From contig CAIPDV010000121.1 in assembly GCA_903863935.1 (NCBI GenBank), positions 48,461 to 112,460 of the forward strand: 64,000 nucleotides of DNA, written 5' to 3'. The stretch comes from an uncultured Bacteroidota bacterium. GTDB taxonomy: Bacteria; Bacteroidota; Bacteroidia; JABEUT01. Shown one piece after another: positions 36,149 through 44,124 of the stretch (the first letter of the stretch is position 1; every line of letters starts with the position of its first letter). The notes below the pieces were generated by a model. It was not told the DNA's origin and did not search any database. It saw only the letters and a list, made by a program, of their open reading frames with translations. Made by a program: the position numbers and the translations under genes.

Positions 36149-37357
36149 ATGAAAAAGACGGGAATTATATTCGTTGTATTTGCAGCGATGTATAGTTCGT
36201 GCTATGGGCAGAATATTCTTAAAGCTATTCTTCACAACGATTCTCTCGACACTAAATACAAGGAGGTACTTACTCACCCGGGAAAATACCATCTGCAGGT
36301 TATTTATACTCGTGTAATTCACGACAAAAACAAGCATACTATCCTGAAAAAATATTTCCTGGAGCCTCCCACAAAAAAATATTATTACCCAGCCAGCCTT
36401 GCCAAACTTCCACTTGCAGCATTAGCACTTGAAAAAATCAACAAATTAAAAATTGATAATCTTACAAAAGATACACGACTAAGCATTGATAGTTCGCATA
36501 GTTGCGAAACGAAAGAGCACTACGACACAACCGCTGCGAATGGATATCCTACCATTGCTCAATATATTAAACGAATGCTTTTGGTAAGTGACAATAATGC
36601 ATATAACAGAACATACGAATTCCTTTCACCTGCATACATAAATAAGAGGCTGCATGAAATGGGGTATGGAAGTGCTACAATAAACCAACGTTTCTACGGA
36701 GGTTGTGACAGTACAGACAACCGGTATACAAATAAATTTACTTTTCTGGACAACACTTCCAATATTATATACAGTCAACCTGCGGATTATAATTCAGGAA
36801 ATATTAAGAATCATGCCGTTCATACAATAATTGGAAAATCCTTTCAGGACGGGAACAGGCGACTTCCCGCCAAAAACTTTCGGTACAACAACTATATTCC
36901 TTTCGAGGACGAAAACTATATTCTTTTATCGCTCATTTATACAAAAGCAGTTAAGCCTTCCCGACGCTTCAATTTAACCAAAAATGACTATGCTTTTCTT
37001 AAAACCTATTTGGGAATGTTACCGCGGGAAAGTACTTATCCGAGATATGATTCAAAAGACTATCCTGACAATTATAAAAAATACATTTTCTTCGGAACTT
37101 CAGGAAACATTAGAGATACAAGTGTTCGTTCCTATAACATTGTCGGCAGAGCGTACGGTTTTTTAGCCGATTGCGCGTACATTAAAGATTCAAAAACAGG
37201 AGTTGAGTTTTTCCTTTCTATATTAATTTATGTGAATGAAAAAGATATTCTCAATACGGACGATTATCAATATGATTCAATTGGATTGCCCTTCATGTCC
37301 GACATAGGCCACGCAATCTATAATTACGAATTGAAAAAGAAGAAAAAGAAAAAGTAA
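36149..37357 (+). CDS. class A beta-lactamase-like serine hydrolase
   Basis: A 402-aa exported protein (signal to about residue 20, SSCYGQ). The penicillin-interacting fold is supported by S83-x-x-K86 in YPASLAKLPLAAL and S147-D-N149 in LLVSDNNAYNRTYE; GTSG near 313 stands where K-T-G is expected, so the third motif lacks its lysine. It is longer than true class A enzymes (about 290 aa) and has an unusual lysine-rich tail (KKKKKKK). A peptidase or cell-wall hydrolase relative is more likely than a resistance enzyme. It is last in the operon with the permease and lipoprotein. Confidence 0.8.
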   Translation: MKKTGIIFVVFAAMYSSCYGQNILKAILHNDSLDTKYKEVLTHPGKYHLQVIYTRVIHDKNKHTILKKYFLEPPTKKYYYPASLAKLPLAALALEKINKLKIDNLTKDTRLSIDSSHSCETKEHYDTTAANGYPTIAQYIKRMLLVSDNNAYNRTYEFLSPAYINKRLHEMGYGSATINQRFYGGCDSTDNRYTNKFTFLDNTSNIIYSQPADYNSGNIKNHAVHTIIGKSFQDGNRRLPAKNFRYNNYIPFEDENYILLSLIYTKAVKPSRRFNLTKNDYAFLKTYLGMLPRESTYPRYDSKDYPDNYKKYIFFGTSGNIRDTSVRSYNIVGRAYGFLADCAYIKDSKTGVEFFLSILIYVNEKDILNTDDYQYDSIGLPFMSDIGHAIYNYELKKKKKKK

Positions 37358-38236
37358 TTAATTTACTTTTCGCTTAACGCCTTCCAGTGTATTTTTCAAG
37401 AGAGAAGCAATCGTCATGGGCCCTACTCCACCTGGAACAGGTGTAATATAACTGCATTTGGGAGCTACTTCATCAAACTTTACATCTCCGGCTAGTCTGA
37501 ACCCGCTTTTCTTGGTTGAATCGGGAACACGGGAAATACCGACATCAATTACTACCGCGCCTTCTTTTACCATATCGGCAGTTACGCTTTCTGTTTGCCC
37601 GGTAGCAACAATTAAAATATCAGCTTGAAGTGTATGTTTTTTTAAATCCCTTGTTTTGCTATGACAGATAGTAACGGTGCAGTTTCCCGGTTTAGAATTA
37701 CGCACCATCAAGAGACTAACAGGCAAACCAACAATATGGCTTCTGCCAATTACTACGCAATGTTTTCCTGAAGTCGGAATGTTGTATCTATCTAGTAATG
37801 TTATAACGCCAAACGGTGTTGCGGGAAGAAACGCAGGCATATTGAGTGCAACACGACCCAGATTTTCGGGATGAAATCCATCCACATCTTTTGTGGGAGA
37901 AATTGCATTAATTACTTTATCGTCGGAGATATGTTTTGGTAATGGAGATTGCACAATAAATCCATCCAAATCGGGGTCATTATTTAACTCCTTTATTCTA
38001 CTTAATAACTCTGACTCTTCAATAGTACTTGGAAAACGAATAAGCGTAGATTTGAATCCAACCCGCTCGCAGGTCTTTACTTTACTCCCCACGTATGTCT
38101 CACTGGCAGGGTCATTCCCGACTAAAATTACCGCTAGATGCGGAGCCTTTTTCCCTTCTGATTTAAGTTTCTCAACATCAACTTTAATCTCTTCCAAAAG
38201 TTGCTCTGATATTTTTTTGCCGTCTAAAAGAATCAT
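37358..38236 (-). CDS. folD: methylenetetrahydrofolate dehydrogenase/cyclohydrolase
   Basis: A 292-aa FolD, converting 5,10-methylene-THF to 10-formyl-THF. The catalytic lysine is in [16 protein letters not shown] (near 56); the NADP-binding region is [17 protein letters not shown] (about 160-176), and the C-terminal [16 protein letters not shown] is intact. It follows ffh after 13 bp in the same direction. Its stop codon directly abuts that of the convergent beta-lactamase-like gene. Confidence 0.96.
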   Translation of the reverse strand: MILLDGKKISEQLLEEIKVDVEKLKSEGKKAPHLAVILVGNDPASETYVGSKVKTCERVGFKSTLIRFPSTIEESELLSRIKELNNDPDLDGFIVQSPLPKHISDDKVINAISPTKDVDGFHPENLGRVALNMPAFLPATPFGVITLLDRYNIPTSGKHCVVIGRSHIVGLPVSLLMVRNSKPGNCTVTICHSKTRDLKKHTLQADILIVATGQTESVTADMVKEGAVVIDVGISRVPDSTKKSGFRLAGDVKFDEVAPKCSYITPVPGGVGPMTIASLLKNTLEGVKRKVN

Positions 38237-38249
38237 TCTTCAATATCTA

Positions 38250-39590
38250 TTATCTGCCATGTGGCATTTTACCCATCCGTTGCATCAATCCTGCCATAGC
38301 AGATTTATTGCTGAACATCTTCATCATCTTTTGCATATCTTCAAATTGTTTAATCAATCTGTTCACGTCCTGGATATTAGTACCGCTACCTGATGCAAGT
38401 CTCTTTCTGCGGCTACCATTAATGGTTTCAGGTTTTGCACGTTCTTCAGGAGTCATCGATTGTATGATGGCTTCGATTTGCTTAAATGATTTTTCATCAA
38501 TATCTCCTTCCTTAATGGAATTGCCCATTCCTGGAAGCATTGAGGCTATATCTTTCACTCCGCCCATCTTTTTTATCTGCTGCAATTGTGCAAGAAAATC
38601 ATTAAAATCAAATTGGTTTTTGGCGATTTTTTTTTGGAGTTTTTTGGCTTCTTCCACATCAAATTGCTCCTGAGCTTTCTCGACAAAAGAAACGATATCA
38701 CCCATGCCAAGTATCCTGTCCGCCATACGTGCGGGATAGAACACATCCATAGCATCAGGCTTCTCACCGGTACCAACAAATTTGATAGGTTTGTTTACAA
38801 CTGATTTTATCGAAAGAGCCGCACCACCGCGAGTATCACCATCCAATTTGGTAAGCACAACGCCGTTGAAATCTAATCTGTCATTAAATGCTTTTGCAGT
38901 ATTTACAGCATCCTGTCCGGTCATACTATCCACCACAAAAAGTATCTCCTGCGGATTGATGACCTTTTTTAACTCCGCAATTTCATTCATCATCTGCTCG
39001 TCAACAGCCAAGCGGCCGGCAGTATCAATAATTACAACCGTATTTTCATTCAGCCTCGCTTGCTTTATGGCAGCTTGCGCAATCTTTACAGGGTTCTTTT
39101 CATTTTCATCGGAATAGACCTCTACATCCAATTGTCCGCCTAAGGTTTTCAATTGTTGAATAGCAGCCGGGCGGTAAACGTCACACGCAACAAGCAATGG
39201 CTTCTTACCCTTTTTATTTTTAAAGTAATTGGCAAGCTTTGCGGAGAAAGTCGTTTTACCAGAACCTTGCAATCCCGACATCAATATGATGGTTGGATTC
39301 GCAGTCAGAGCAACGGTACTTTCCTGATTACCCATTAGGTCGGCAAGTTCCTCGTGGCAAATCTTCACCATTAACTGACCTGGAGAAACAGCCGTTAGGA
39401 CACTTCTTCCTATTGCTTTTTCCTTTACCCTTTCGGTAAATTCTTTGGCAATTTTATAGTTTACGTCAGCGTCGATTAAGGCGCGGCGTATTTCTTTCAG
39501 AGTTTCGGAAATATTAATTTCGGTAATCTTTCCCTGACCCTTGAGCATCTTAAACGCTCTTTCTAACTTTTCTGACAGACTATCGAACAT
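38250..39590 (-). CDS. ffh: signal recognition particle protein Ffh
   Basis: A 446-aa SRP54 homologue: N domain (1-95), G domain with P-loop GLQGSGKTT (about 109-117), DTAGR and [10 protein letters not shown], and a methionine-rich M domain at the end ([25 protein letters not shown]) that binds signal sequences and SRP RNA. It targets nascent membrane proteins to FtsY. The SRP RNA gene was not found here. It is probably the first gene of an ffh-folD operon. Confidence 0.96.
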   Translation of the reverse strand: MFDSLSEKLERAFKMLKGQGKITEINISETLKEIRRALIDADVNYKIAKEFTERVKEKAIGRSVLTAVSPGQLMVKICHEELADLMGNQESTVALTANPTIILMSGLQGSGKTTFSAKLANYFKNKKGKKPLLVACDVYRPAAIQQLKTLGGQLDVEVYSDENEKNPVKIAQAAIKQARLNENTVVIIDTAGRLAVDEQMMNEIAELKKVINPQEILFVVDSMTGQDAVNTAKAFNDRLDFNGVVLTKLDGDTRGGAALSIKSVVNKPIKFVGTGEKPDAMDVFYPARMADRILGMGDIVSFVEKAQEQFDVEEAKKLQKKIAKNQFDFNDFLAQLQQIKKMGGVKDIASMLPGMGNSIKEGDIDEKSFKQIEAIIQSMTPEERAKPETINGSRRKRLASGSGTNIQDVNRLIKQFEDMQKMMKMFSNKSAMAGLMQRMGKMPHGR

Positions 39591-39616
39591 AGTTTAAAAA
39601 TAGAGGTGCAAATATA

Positions 39617-39644
39617 GTTATGAATTATGAGTTATGAGTTATAA
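39617..39644. repeat. heptamer array (GTTATGA unit)
   Basis: GTTATGA, ATTATGA, GTTATGA, GTTATAA in 7-bp register between the divergent ffh and antitoxin genes. Confidence 0.75.
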
Positions 39645-39668
39645 GTTTCGGATAAAAGGAAAAATGAC

Positions 39669-39676
39669 TAAATTTG
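39669..39676 (+). promoter_or_regulatory. -7 box (TAAATTTG) of the toxin-antitoxin operon
   Basis: A perfect TAnnTTTG 27 bp before the antitoxin ATG. Confidence 0.5.
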
Positions 39677-39703
39677 TGTTTCATTCGATAATAATTTTAG
39701 ATC

Positions 39704-39946
39704 ATGACACTTCAATTTATCCACGATAATAAAGGCAATACCACAGGTGTATTTCTCCCTATTGAAGAATGGCAAACCTTGAAAACCAAATATTCTGAAC
39801 TTCAAAAAGCGGAGGCTGAAAATCTGGTTGAATTAGCTCCCTGGCAAAAACAAATTTTAGATGAAAGACTCAATGAGTATTACAAAAACCCGACAAATGT
39901 TGAGGACTTTGATAAAACTATGGACGCCATCGAAAAAAGCCTATGA
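39704..39946 (+). CDS. antitoxin of a ParE/RelE-type pair
   Basis: An 80-aa protein. The N-terminal GVFLPIEEWQTLKTKYSEL resembles a Phd/YefM-like beta-strand plus helix segment without a full DNA-binding domain, and the C-terminal part (APWQKQILDERLNEYYKNPTNVEDFDKTMDAIEK) has the pattern typical of antitoxins that wrap ParE toxins. Its TGA overlaps the toxin ATG (ATGA), the usual translational coupling. A promoter and a heptamer array lie upstream. Autoregulation is likely but no operator is visible. Confidence 0.8.
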   Translation: MTLQFIHDNKGNTTGVFLPIEEWQTLKTKYSELQKAEAENLVELAPWQKQILDERLNEYYKNPTNVEDFDKTMDAIEKSL

Positions 39947-40242
39947 GTTATTCCTTTGTAAACAGTCCTACAGTTAAGGCTGATATTACAAATGCCGTTG
40001 ATTATTACCGAAATATAAATCCAGAACTTGCCAAACAATTTTTGTTTCGTATTCGTGAAGCTAAAACTTATATAGCCCTTTATCCTCAGGGATTTCAAGT
40101 GAAATATAAAGAAGTAAGAACACTGCTTTTAAAACAATTTCCTTATCACATACATTACTTAATTGATGATGAAAGGAAACAAATTGTAATACTTGCAATC
40201 ATTCACGCTTACAAGAACCCCAAAGATTATTCCGCAAGATAA
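39943..40242 (+). CDS. ParE/RelE-superfamily toxin
   Basis: A 99-aa protein with the RelE/ParE fold: N-terminal helix hairpin (ADITNAVDYYRNINPELAKQF), then KYKEVRTLLLKQFPYHIHYLID and the final strand IVILAIIHAYKNPKDY. Toxins of this type act on DNA gyrase or on ribosome-bound mRNA; the family subtype decides which and cannot be settled here. It overlaps the antitoxin gene by 4 bp and is convergent with pyrB, 4 bp away. Confidence 0.85.
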   Translation: MSYSFVNSPTVKADITNAVDYYRNINPELAKQFLFRIREAKTYIALYPQGFQVKYKEVRTLLLKQFPYHIHYLIDDERKQIVILAIIHAYKNPKDYSAR

Positions 40243-40246
40243 TCCC

Positions 40247-41179
40247 CTACTCCTGCGTCTTCGCGGCCAGCAAATAAAGCACCGCCATCCTTATGGCAAC
40301 CCCATTCTCCACCTGGTCGAGGATGATAGATTGGTCGGAGTCAGCGACATCGCTGGTTATTTCCACCCCGCGGTTTATGGGGCCGGGGTGCATAATCAGG
40401 ATTTTCTTTTTTAATGAGTCGAGGCGTTGCTTGTTTAGCCCATATTGCATCGAGTATTCTCGTGTAGAGGGAAAGTATTTTATATCCTGCCTCTCCAACT
40501 GTATGCGCAGCATATTCGCCACATCGCACCATTGAAGCGCTTTCATAAGGTCGTATTCCACTTTTACACCAAGAGCAGATATATATTTCGGTATCAATGT
40601 CGGCGGACCGCTTACCATTACCTCAGCACCCAGTTTTTGCAGACAAAGTATATTCGAAAGTGCCACCCTTGAGTGCATTATATCTCCAACTATCGCCACC
40701 TTTTTGCCTTTCACATTTCCTAAGTTTTCGCGTATCGAGAAGGCATCAAGCAAGGCTTGTGTAGGGTGTTCGTGGGTACCGTCGCCGGCGTTTACGACCA
40801 CCGCATCAATATTATCGGCAAGGAATTTGCATGCTCCTGCGCTGGAGTGGCGCATAACCACCATATCCACCTTCATGGCAAGGATGTTCTTAACCGTATC
40901 TATCAGCGTTTCGCCCTTTTTTACCGACGATGCCGACGCGGAGAAGTTAAGCACATCGGCCGAGAGGCGGCGTTCAGCAAGCTCAAAGGAGATGCGGGTG
41001 CGGGTTGAGTTCTCGAAAAATATGTTGGCTATGGTTACATCGCGCAGCGATGGCACTTTTTTAATTGGTCTATTGATAACCGATTTGAAATTGTCGGCGG
41101 TAGCGAAAATAAGTTCAATATCGCTAAGCGTTAAGTCTTTAATTCCTACCAGATGCTTGACACTTAACGCTGTTTTCAT
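40247..41179 (-). CDS. pyrB: aspartate carbamoyltransferase catalytic chain
   Basis: A 310-aa ATCase catalytic subunit, first committed step of pyrimidine synthesis. The carbamoyl-phosphate loop is FFENSTRTRISFELAERRL (about 52-70), with GDGTHEHPTQALLDAF (about 131-146) and HPGPINRGVEI near 270. There is no pyrI next to it, so it may be the trimeric unregulated form. It lies 121 bp behind pyrR in the same direction; the gap holds a 7-bp CTTCCCC hairpin (41216-41235) and part of a heptamer array. Confidence 0.96.
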   Translation of the reverse strand: MKTALSVKHLVGIKDLTLSDIELIFATADNFKSVINRPIKKVPSLRDVTIANIFFENSTRTRISFELAERRLSADVLNFSASASSVKKGETLIDTVKNILAMKVDMVVMRHSSAGACKFLADNIDAVVVNAGDGTHEHPTQALLDAFSIRENLGNVKGKKVAIVGDIMHSRVALSNILCLQKLGAEVMVSGPPTLIPKYISALGVKVEYDLMKALQWCDVANMLRIQLERQDIKYFPSTREYSMQYGLNKQRLDSLKKKILIMHPGPINRGVEITSDVADSDQSIILDQVENGVAIRMAVLYLLAAKTQE

Positions 41180-41270
41180 GTTGTTACAAGTTTATAAAGT
41201 TTACCCCTTTCCTTACTTCCCCCAATATGGGGAAGCGCTTCAGTCTGCATGTTGTTACTTTTTCATCGTT

Positions 41271-41312
41271 CTTCACTATTCACTATACACTATTCACTCT
41301 TTATTTTTCACT
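41271..41312. repeat. heptamer array (ATTCACT unit) overlapping the end of pyrR
   Basis: CTTCACT, ATTCACT, ATACACT, ATTCACT, CTTTATT, TTTCACT in 7-bp register. It encodes the last residues (SEK) and the stop codon of pyrR, so the repeat has reached into the gene. Confidence 0.75.
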
Positions 41313-41855
41313 CTCCGTCAGCCAAACGCCATCGCTCTTGTCCCCTGCTTCTTTCAAATCGGTTTTTACGTTTTGCGACACAATGGTATCTACCCGTTTG
41401 CCCACATAATCGGGCTGAATGGGCAGATGGCGGCTGAAACGCCTGTCTATAAGCACCAGCAGTTCCACCTTTTTGGGCCGTCCGAAATCGAGCAGGGCAT
41501 CTAAACCTGCACGTATGGTACGCCCCGAAAACAGCACATCGTCTACCAGGATTACATTTTTATTTTCCACCGTTACATTGTCCATGTTCATGCTGCTGGG
41601 CGATATAGGATGCCCCTTGGTGCGGAAGTCGTCGCGGTAAAAAGTAGGGTCAATCTCCCCGTAAGCAATTTTTACGCCTTTTAGCAGCGCACTCAGCTTC
41701 TTTTGCATCCTGCGCGCCAAATAGATGCCACGGGGCTGCAGCCCAATAATTACGGTATCTTTAAAATTGTCGTGGTTTTCTATTAACTGGTGGCAAAGAC
41801 GGTCGAGCGTGAGTTCGAGTTGCTTTTGTGAGAGTAGTACTTTGCGCTTCATCAA
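41301..41855 (-). CDS. pyrR: PyrR: pyrimidine operon regulator / uracil phosphoribosyltransferase
   Basis: A 184-aa phosphoribosyltransferase-fold protein with the PRPP loop VILVDDVLFSGRTIRAGLDALLDF (about 101-124) and the flexible-loop region ending SPSSMNMDNV. In Gram-positives PyrR binds pyr mRNA and attenuates the operon; in Bacteroidota the regulatory role is less clear, but placement immediately before pyrB supports it. The stop codon lies within the heptamer array at 41271-41312. Confidence 0.92.
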   Translation of the reverse strand: MMKRKVLLSQKQLELTLDRLCHQLIENHDNFKDTVIIGLQPRGIYLARRMQKKLSALLKGVKIAYGEIDPTFYRDDFRTKGHPISPSSMNMDNVTVENKNVILVDDVLFSGRTIRAGLDALLDFGRPKKVELLVLIDRRFSRHLPIQPDYVGKRVDTIVSQNVKTDLKEAGDKSDGVWLTESEK

Positions 41856-41878
41856 AGCCCAAAGATAGTGCTTTTTTT

Positions 41879-41906
41879 AATTAGTAATTAATAATTAGTA
41901 ATTAGC
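41879..41906. repeat. heptamer array (AATTAGT unit)
   Basis: AATTAGT, AATTAAT, AATTAGT, AATTAGC in 7-bp register, 23 bp upstream of the pyrR start codon. Confidence 0.75.
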
Positions 41907-41917
41907 AATCAAAAAAA

Positions 41918-41949
41918 CCGTCATGGCGAGGCTCTGCGAAGCCATCTTA
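41918..41949 (+). repeat. CGTCATTGCGA-type dispersed repeat, copy 1
   Basis: CCGTCATGGCGAGGCTCTGC continues GAAGCCATCTTA. This matches the widely scattered CCGTCATTGCGAGG...GAAGCAATCTCA palindromic repeat. Related copies lie at 42054 and, inverted, 44354. Confidence 0.6.
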
Positions 41950-41998
41950 CCCCTATCGCCACCTTTTCCCTTTCACCTTTCTACTTTTAACTGTTTTT

Positions 41999-42154
41999 GG
42001 GCGTGCCGGCTGATGCACAAGCCATCGGGCTATACGCTACAAGTCCGCACCGCCGTCATTGCGAACCCGACGCTTTGGGCGGGCGTGGCAATCTCATTTT
42101 TTATCGGCGGCTTACGGGCTTTCCACTGCCATCCCTCACGCGATTATGTCCAAG
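41999..42154 (+). repeat. dispersed intergenic repeat A (left flank of accessory island)
   Basis: Shares three ordered blocks with the inverted repeat at 44125-44251: GGGCGTGCC (41999-42007), TCGGGCTATACGCTACAAG (42025-42043) and a 39-bp block beginning GGGCTTTCCACTGCCATCCC (42116-42154). A different repeat is inserted between the second and third blocks. Confidence 0.75.
42054..42097 (+). repeat. CGTCATTGCGA-type repeat, copy 2, nested in repeat A
   Basis: Begins CGTCATTGCGAACCCGACGC and ends GGCAATCTCAT, and sits inside dispersed repeat A. Repeat B has a different sequence in that place, so this is a repeat-in-repeat insertion or replacement. Confidence 0.65.
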
Positions 42155-42190
42155 GCTTGGGTGCGGAAAATGGGGGTTAACCTATTTAAC

Positions 42191-42198
42191 TAAATTTG
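42191..42198 (+). promoter_or_regulatory. -7 box (TAAATTTG) of the vsr fragment
   Basis: A perfect TAnnTTTG 5 bp before the ATG at 42204. The promoter appears intact although the gene is truncated, and could now serve the HNH gene. Confidence 0.5.
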
Positions 42199-42203
42199 TC
42201 CTC

Positions 42204-42371
42204 ATGGACAAGTTGACCAAGGAGCAGAGAAGGAAAAATATGCAGGCTATTAGATCATCGGGCTCAAAAATTGAGGTTGCCTTGGCTAAAGCTTTATTTG
42301 CCAAAGGTTATAGGTACAGAAAAAATGATAAAACAGTTTTTGGTATACCGGAAATAACTATTTTTGAGTAA
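42204..42371 (+). pseudogene. vsr: very-short-patch repair endonuclease (Vsr), 5' fragment
   Basis: A 55-aa frame that begins like a complete Vsr: LTKEQRRKNMQAIRSSGSKI followed by EVALAKALFAKGYRYRKNDK and VFGIPEITIFE, then a stop. In intact relatives the last stretch continues as a GKPDI-type motif with the catalytic aspartate followed by the FWHG-type core, for a total of about 130-150 residues; here the C-terminal two thirds is missing and the frame ends 12 bp before the HNH gene. Vsr repairs T:G mismatches made by deamination at 5-methylcytosine methylase sites; no such methylase gene is present. It could alternatively be read as a small gene with a new function, but truncation is simplest. 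Confidence 0.75.
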
Positions 42372-42383
42372 AAAATAAAAATT

Positions 42384-43148
42384 ATGCCGATAGATAATTG
42401 GACAAGGGAACAAACTATTGTAGCACTAAGAACTTATTTCAGTATCCCATTCAATAAGGCCAATTCATCCAATCAAGAAATAATTCAAACCGCAAAAATT
42501 ATTGGCAGAGGAGTAAACTCTGTGAAAATGAAGATTGGAAATTTTGGAAGTTTAGACCCCGAATTAGCAAAAAGAGGTATTGTTGGATTGAGTAGCGCAT
42601 CAAATCTTGATAGAGAAATATGGAAAGAATATAGCAATGATAGAGAAAGGCTTGCTATTGATAGCACACTCTTGATTGCAAAATTTTCTAAAAAGAAAAT
42701 CGAAGAGGTAATTGAATTAAATGAAGAAGAAATTCCCGAAGGAAAAGATAAGGAAAGATTAATAAAAGTGAGAGTTAACCAAAGTTTTTTCAGGGAAAGT
42801 ATATTAGGAATTTACGACACTAAATGCTGCATTACTGGTTTACATATACCTCAACTTTTGAGAGCAAGTCACATAATCCCTTGGGCAAAAGACAAGAAAA
42901 ACAGATTAAATCCTGAAAATGGTTTGTGCTTAAACGCAATTCATGATAGAGCATTCGATGAAGGCTTATTAACAGTTACTGCCGATTATAAAGTTAAACT
43001 TTCAAAGTCTATTGGGAATTTCCAAAAAGAAGAAATAATAAAAAGATTTTTTATTGATTTCGAGGGCAAGGAAATTTCAATGCCTGAAAGATATTATCCC
43101 AATAAAGATTTTTTGAATTACCACTTTAAAAACATTTTTATAAAATGA
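42384..43148 (+). CDS. HNH endonuclease (restriction-type, HNH_2-like)
   Basis: A 254-aa protein with an N-terminal helical domain (1-100, WTREQTIVALRTYFSIPF) and a C-terminal HNH nuclease: C148-C149, RASHIIPWA (H163), NPENGLCLNAIHDRAFDEGLL (N179, H187, D188). This arrangement is common in type II restriction-like endonucleases annotated as HNH_2. The codons are visibly AT-rich compared with pyrB and rpsA on either side, which fits recent acquisition. It lies 12 bp after the vsr fragment and overlaps the next gene by ATGA. With no methyltransferase present, it may be an orphan nuclease or act on modified DNA. Confidence 0.85.
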   Translation: MPIDNWTREQTIVALRTYFSIPFNKANSSNQEIIQTAKIIGRGVNSVKMKIGNFGSLDPELAKRGIVGLSSASNLDREIWKEYSNDRERLAIDSTLLIAKFSKKKIEEVIELNEEEIPEGKDKERLIKVRVNQSFFRESILGIYDTKCCITGLHIPQLLRASHIIPWAKDKKNRLNPENGLCLNAIHDRAFDEGLLTVTADYKVKLSKSIGNFQKEEIIKRFFIDFEGKEISMPERYYPNKDFLNYHFKNIFIK

Positions 43149-43417
43149 ACAACAAGTTTTTTGCTACAATCTTATATAGTGAAGATGAAACAAAAAGGTT
43201 TTACAGGGGTGAAAATTTCACAAAAGAAGACCTGAAACTCCATACAAAATTCTATTCTTTTGAAACCAAAGAAGAATTAGATGCTTTTATCCTTGGGCTT
43301 GAAGAAGGTATTGGGTGGTATGATTTTGTTTGCCTTAAAAATCTAAAACTTGATTTTGAAACTGAATGTCAATCATCTTTCAGAGAGGAACAATTGGCGT
43401 TTACGAGCCTTAAATAA
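43145..43417 (+). CDS. 90-aa unknown protein coupled to HNH nuclease
   Basis: I do not recognise this 90-aa protein. It has an alpha/beta pattern (FFATILYSEDETKRFY, FYSFETKEELDAFILGLEEGIGWYDFVCL) and a weakly acidic composition. Its ATG overlaps the TGA of the HNH gene, so the two are made together. An inhibitor or specificity partner of the nuclease is possible; this is inference from coupling only. It ends just before the first REP palindrome. Confidence 0.7.
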   Translation: MNNKFFATILYSEDETKRFYRGENFTKEDLKLHTKFYSFETKEELDAFILGLEEGIGWYDFVCLKNLKLDFETECQSSFREEQLAFTSLK

Positions 43418-43440
43418 GAATAAAAGTACATAATGTTTCT

Positions 43441-43517
43441 AAAGCTCCATCGGAGCAACCTGTTTGTAGCACATTAGAAATAAATCCCTATTTTAGCTCC
43501 GTCAGGAGCGACCTGTT
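43441..43517 (+). repeat. two REP-like palindromes, upstream orientation
   Basis: Units at 43441-43465 (AAAGCTCCATCGGAGC then AACCTGTTT) and 43491-43517 (TTTTAGCTCCGTCAGGAGCG then ACCTGTT) share a GCTCC...GGAGC hairpin and an ACCTGTT tail. They directly precede the transposase gene. Confidence 0.88.
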
Positions 43518-43521
43518 AATT

Positions 43522-43983
43522 ATGCCAAACACTTATACTCAACTCTATATTCAAATTGTCTTTGCAGTTAAAGGGCGACCAAATTTGATTCCCAAACAGC
43601 ATAGGGAAGAGCTACACAAATTTATTTCTGGCATTGTTCAAAAGCGTAAGCAGAAATTGTTATCAATCTTTTGTATGCCTGACCATACGCATATTTTAGT
43701 GGGATTAACGCCCGATATTTCAATATCTGATTTAGCAAGGGACATAAAGGCGGGTTCCTCCAAATTTATTAACGATAATAATTGGTTTCAAGGAAAGTTC
43801 AATTGGCAAGAAGGATTTGGAGCATTCTCTTATTCAAGAAGTCAAATTGATACAGTCATTAAATACATTTTAAATCAAGAGGAACATCATAAAAAGAAAA
43901 CCTTCAAAGAAGAGTATTTAGATTTTCTAAAAAAGTTTGAAATAGAATATGACGAGAAATATTTATTCGAGTGGATTGAATAG
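43522..43983 (+). CDS. REP-associated Y1 (HUH) transposase, RAYT/IS200-like
   Basis: A 153-aa Y1 transposase. The HUH metal motif is H55-T-H57 in CMPDHTHILVGL; the catalytic tyrosine is probably Y115 in the helix VIKYILNQEEHHKKK. LYIQIVFAVKGRPNL at the start is typical of the Bacteroidota clade. RAYT proteins act on single-stranded palindromic repeats and are single-copy, domesticated relatives of IS200/IS605 transposases. Here two matching palindromes lie on each side in mirror orientation, the classic REPtron layout. There is no TnpB. Confidence 0.92.
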   Translation: MPNTYTQLYIQIVFAVKGRPNLIPKQHREELHKFISGIVQKRKQKLLSIFCMPDHTHILVGLTPDISISDLARDIKAGSSKFINDNNWFQGKFNWQEGFGAFSYSRSQIDTVIKYILNQEEHHKKKTFKEEYLDFLKKFEIEYDEKYLFEWIE

Positions 43984-44025
43984 AACAGGTGAGCTGGTAG
44001 GGTGTTGGCAAATTAGGTTTTCTAA

Positions 44026-44099
44026 AACAGGCCGCTCCTACGGAGCTAAAAATTCGTGGCGTTTCTATATTTCTACAAACAGGTGGCTCCTACGGAGCC
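44026..44099 (-). repeat. two REP-like palindromes, downstream inverted orientation
   Basis: Units at 44026-44050 (AACAGGCCGCTCCTACGGAG then CTAAA) and 44078-44099 (AACAGGTGGCTCCTACGGAG then CC) are the reverse complement of the units at 43441 and 43491. They close the REPtron. Confidence 0.88.
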
Positions 44100-44124
44100 C
44101 GATAGTGTGTATTAGCACAAGACC

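Noticed and set aside
36149..37357. Antibiotic-resistance beta-lactamase
   Set aside because: The K-T-G lysine is missing, the length is atypical and the operon context is metabolic.
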